Shown in pieces: positions 62,397-64,000 of a stretch of 64,000 bases of DNA; the first letter of the stretch is position 1; each line of letters starts with the position of its first letter. Source of the stretch: Paenibacillus peoriae. GTDB taxonomy: Bacteria > Bacillota > Bacilli > Paenibacillales > Paenibacillaceae. The DNA lies in contig NZ_CP092831.1 in NCBI RefSeq assembly GCF_022531965.1, forward strand, positions 3,357,001 to 3,421,000, read 5' to 3'. The position numbers and the translations under genes were made by a program. Under the pieces are notes generated by a model. It was not told the origin of the DNA, did no database searches, and saw nothing but the letters and a program-made list of their open reading frames with translations.

Positions 62397-62439
62397 AGAC
62401 GAAGGAACACTGTTCCTGTCTTTAACCTGAACCTTTTTT
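62378..62439. terminator. Long bidirectional terminator overlapping the mciZ end
   Basis: Two arms, 62378-62392 (AAAAAAGGTTCAGGT) and 62425-62439, pair perfectly (15 bp), and inside them TAAAGAC-g-AAGGAACA / TTCCTGTCTTTA extends the stem. The A6 and T6 runs serve both mciZ and the M20 peptidase. Confidence 0.9.
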
Positions 62440-62467
62440 CAATATATTGCAAGTGTATGATACAAGT

Positions 62468-63601
62468 TTATTTTGTGGTTTCTTGAATCAGAGCTACGAC
62501 AACTTCAGCAACCTTCACCAGGTCATCGGCCTTGATCTTTTCCTCTGTTGTATGGATGTTCTGATAGCCCACAGCCAAATTCACCGTCGGAATTCCAAGC
62601 CCGTTGAACACATTTGCATCTGAGCCACCACCGGAATGAAAGGTTGGCGTTGCCAGTCCCAGTCCTTGAATTGCACGTTGTGCAACCTGTACAACTTCAT
62701 CATGCTCCGTAAAGCTGAATGCCGGATAGATGACTTCACTGCGGAACTCTCCCTGTGCACCAAATTCGCGTGCGGTGGTTTCCAGCGCTTCACGCATATG
62801 CTGAATTTGATGATTAACCTTTTCCTGCACAATACTACGTGCCTCTGCACGGATCAACACAAAATCGCATACCACATTCGTCGCGCCGCCGCCCTCAAAA
62901 CTGCCGATGTTAGCGGTCGTTTCCTTATCAATCCGTCCTAGTTTCATTTTAGAAATTGCTTTAGAAGCGACCTGAATGGCACTAATGCCATCTTCGGGAT
63001 TTACCCCCGCATGAGCGGACTTCCCAGTAATCTTCATTTCAATACGTGCCTGCGTGGGGGCAGCTATACAAATAGAGCCGACCTCACCATTCGAATCCAA
63101 AGCATATCCGAAATCAGAATCTAGCACGTCTGGCTTCATCGCACGTGCCCCCATCAAACCAGATTCCTCGCCAGCCGTAATCACGAACTGGATTTGACCA
63201 TGGGGAATATTCTGTTCACGCACGACACGAATCGCCTCGAACAAAGCAGCAATTCCCGCCTTGTCGTCAGACCCCAGAATCGTTGAACCGTCACTACGAA
63301 TCCAGCCATCCTCACCCAACTGCGGCTTAATGCCTTTACCCGGAGTAACGGTATCCATGTGGCAGGTAAAAAATAATTTGGGTGCTTGCTCTACACCTTC
63401 CGCTTTCCAGGTGACGATCAGATTGCCTGAACCATGTCCAGTTCTTTCACGAGAATCGTCTTCCATTACTTCCAGCCCGAGAGCATTAAACTTTTCTTTT
63501 AGGACGCGTGATATTTCCTGCTCATTTCTCGTTTCGCTATCCACCTGTACGAGTTCCATAAATTCCTGTACGATTCGGTCTTTTACTACTTTTACTGTCA
63601 T
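62468..63601 (-). CDS. M20-family metallopeptidase (tripeptidase/PepT-like, YqjE)
   Basis: 377 residues. HMDTV (metal His and catalytic Asp), GSDDKAGIAAL (bridging Asp), GEESGLMGARAM (catalytic and metal Glu) and NIHTTEEK (metal His); the dimerisation domain has the usual SAHAGVNPEDGI loop. It removes N-terminal residues from peptides, as PepT/YqjE. No signal peptide. AGAGAGG before the ATG. The substrate is not known. Confidence 0.88.
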   Translation of the reverse strand: MTVKVVKDRIVQEFMELVQVDSETRNEQEISRVLKEKFNALGLEVMEDDSRERTGHGSGNLIVTWKAEGVEQAPKLFFTCHMDTVTPGKGIKPQLGEDGWIRSDGSTILGSDDKAGIAALFEAIRVVREQNIPHGQIQFVITAGEESGLMGARAMKPDVLDSDFGYALDSNGEVGSICIAAPTQARIEMKITGKSAHAGVNPEDGISAIQVASKAISKMKLGRIDKETTANIGSFEGGGATNVVCDFVLIRAEARSIVQEKVNHQIQHMREALETTAREFGAQGEFRSEVIYPAFSFTEHDEVVQVAQRAIQGLGLATPTFHSGGGSDANVFNGLGIPTVNLAVGYQNIHTTEEKIKADDLVKVAEVVVALIQETTK

Positions 63602-63686
63602 TAAACTTTCCTCTCTTTCCCGATTACGCTACAATACGGATAGATGTTCTTATCTATGACTTAAACCTATCCTAAAGGAGTTACAC

Positions 63687-63791
63687 ATGTCGAACAAAAA
63701 ATGGGTTCGTTTTTTCGTCTACATTATGCTCGCAGCTATGATTGGTTCTACACTGTTCATGGTAATTGAGCCGTTTATTATGCCACTATAA
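63687..63791 (+). CDS. prli42: Small membrane protein, Prli42-like, 34 residues
   Basis: MSNKKWVRFFVYIMLAAMIGSTLFMVIEPFIMPL: shown in full as parts, the basic start MSNKKWVRFF and one membrane helix. AAAGGAG lies 6 nt before the ATG. The layout matches Prli42, a mini-protein that anchors the stressosome to the membrane in Listeria, found widely in Bacilli next to the M20 peptidase gene. No stressosome genes are here. Homology is judged by eye on a very short protein. Confidence 0.65.
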   Translation: MSNKKWVRFFVYIMLAAMIGSTLFMVIEPFIMPL

Positions 63792-63870
63792 TAACTATAC
63801 CGCTCAAGGTATCCGGCTGCTCTAAGGCATTATGAAGCCTTGAGTGGACGAGCTGTTACGTAAAGCAAAC

Positions 63871-63906
63871 AGGCGGGCTCCCGTGTAAATACACAATAGC
63901 CCGCCT
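63871..63906 (-). terminator. Terminator of the gene cut by the right edge
   Basis: AGGCGGGCT / AGCCCGCCT with an inner GTGTA-aat-ACAC stem. The minus strand continues GTTTGCTTTAC, 6 nt after the stop codon. Confidence 0.7.
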
Positions 63907-63911
63907 TACCT

Positions 63912-64000
63912 TTATTGGAAAGAATGCGTTTGCCATTGCGCAGCAAATGAAAATTGCTGTTCAAAGTACGGTACAATTTCCTTCGCAATCTGCTCCACCG
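63912..64000 (-). CDS. C-terminal end of an unidentified protein (cut by window edge)
   Basis: 29 codons are visible and end at TAA (63912-63914): EQIAKEIVPYFEQQF then SFAAQWQTHSFQ. An amphipathic helix with a basic and aromatic end; no family can be inferred. It is followed by a terminator, which supports a real gene end. Confidence 0.55.
   Translation of the reverse strand, partial: VEQIAKEIVPYFEQQFSFAAQWQTHSFQ

Noticed and set aside
1..64000. CRISPR arrays, tandem repeats, insertion sequences, tRNA and rRNA genes
   Set aside because: Read through for direct repeats, transposase motifs and tRNA cloverleaf landmarks and found none.

Overview
The window reads as a chromosomal core segment of a low-to-mid G+C, endospore-forming Gram-positive bacterium, most likely a Paenibacillus of the P. 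polymyxa type. This is inferred from protein resemblance and from gene order; no database search was run. Evidence: many sporulation genes (spoIVA, spoVIF, spmA/B, spoVAA/AB/AF, spoIIAA-AB-sigF, spoIIM, ypeB, gerW, tgl, mciZ), strong AGGAGG-type ribosome binding sites, TTG and GTG starts, a TRAP gene (mtrB), an FMN riboswitch and a T-box leader. There are no rRNA or tRNA genes, CRISPR arrays or insertion sequences.

Layout. 1-4178 (minus): one operon, hepS-menG-mqnP-ubiX-mqnA-hepT, making the heptaprenyl tail and late steps of menaquinone by the futalosine route. 4295-5852: a membrane-anchored hypothetical, mtrB, a 57-residue protein on plus, and HU. 6097-9779: a ribose-type sugar ABC transporter inserted between hup and spoIVA. 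10209-19535: spoIVA, a ferredoxin, a nucleotidyltransferase-like protein, spoVIF, gpsA-plsY, der, rpsA, plsC-cmk. 19665-26196: a PilZ protein, ypeB, a small Cys-rich protein, prsW, a MecA-type adaptor, a polysaccharide deacetylase and a CPBP protease. 26334-28485 (plus): promoter, T-box leader and serA. 28704-34412 (minus): resE-resD, rluB, spmB-spmA, dacB-type carboxypeptidase. 34622-38316: tgl (plus), gerW, a YtfI-like protein, scpB-scpA. 38491-40965: a small riboflavin operon ribE-ribB-ribH behind an FMN riboswitch. 40970-44955: an IDEAL-motif protein and a fused two-gene 2-oxoacid:ferredoxin oxidoreductase. 45208-53116: ppiB, lysA, spoVAF, spoVAB, spoVAA, sigF, spoIIAB, spoIIAA, dacF. 53331-56392: a divergent accessory pair (beta-helix protein and Wzy-like polymerase). 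56517-64000: punA, xerD, a DUF4227 protein, fur, spoIIM, an endonuclease-Q-like protein, nudF, mciZ, an M20 peptidase, a Prli42-like peptide and the end of one unidentified gene.

The order closely follows the Bacillus subtilis hbs-to-nudF region, so departures from it are informative: mqnA/ubiX/mqnP added to the hep-men operon; folE, sleB, resABC, ribD and the RibA domain, spoVAC-AD-AE and deoB absent from their usual places; and an ABC transporter and an exopolysaccharide-type pair inserted. Regulation visible in the DNA includes candidate SigG promoters before spoVAA and ypeB, a SigH promoter before spoIIAA, a SigE-like promoter before spoIVA and many intrinsic terminators. I found no clear previously undescribed multi-gene system. 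The best candidates for new biology are the beta-helix/Wzy pair, the nucleotidyltransferase-ferredoxin pair, the reduced riboflavin operon, and the mciZ gene whose 3' end is built into a very long terminator.
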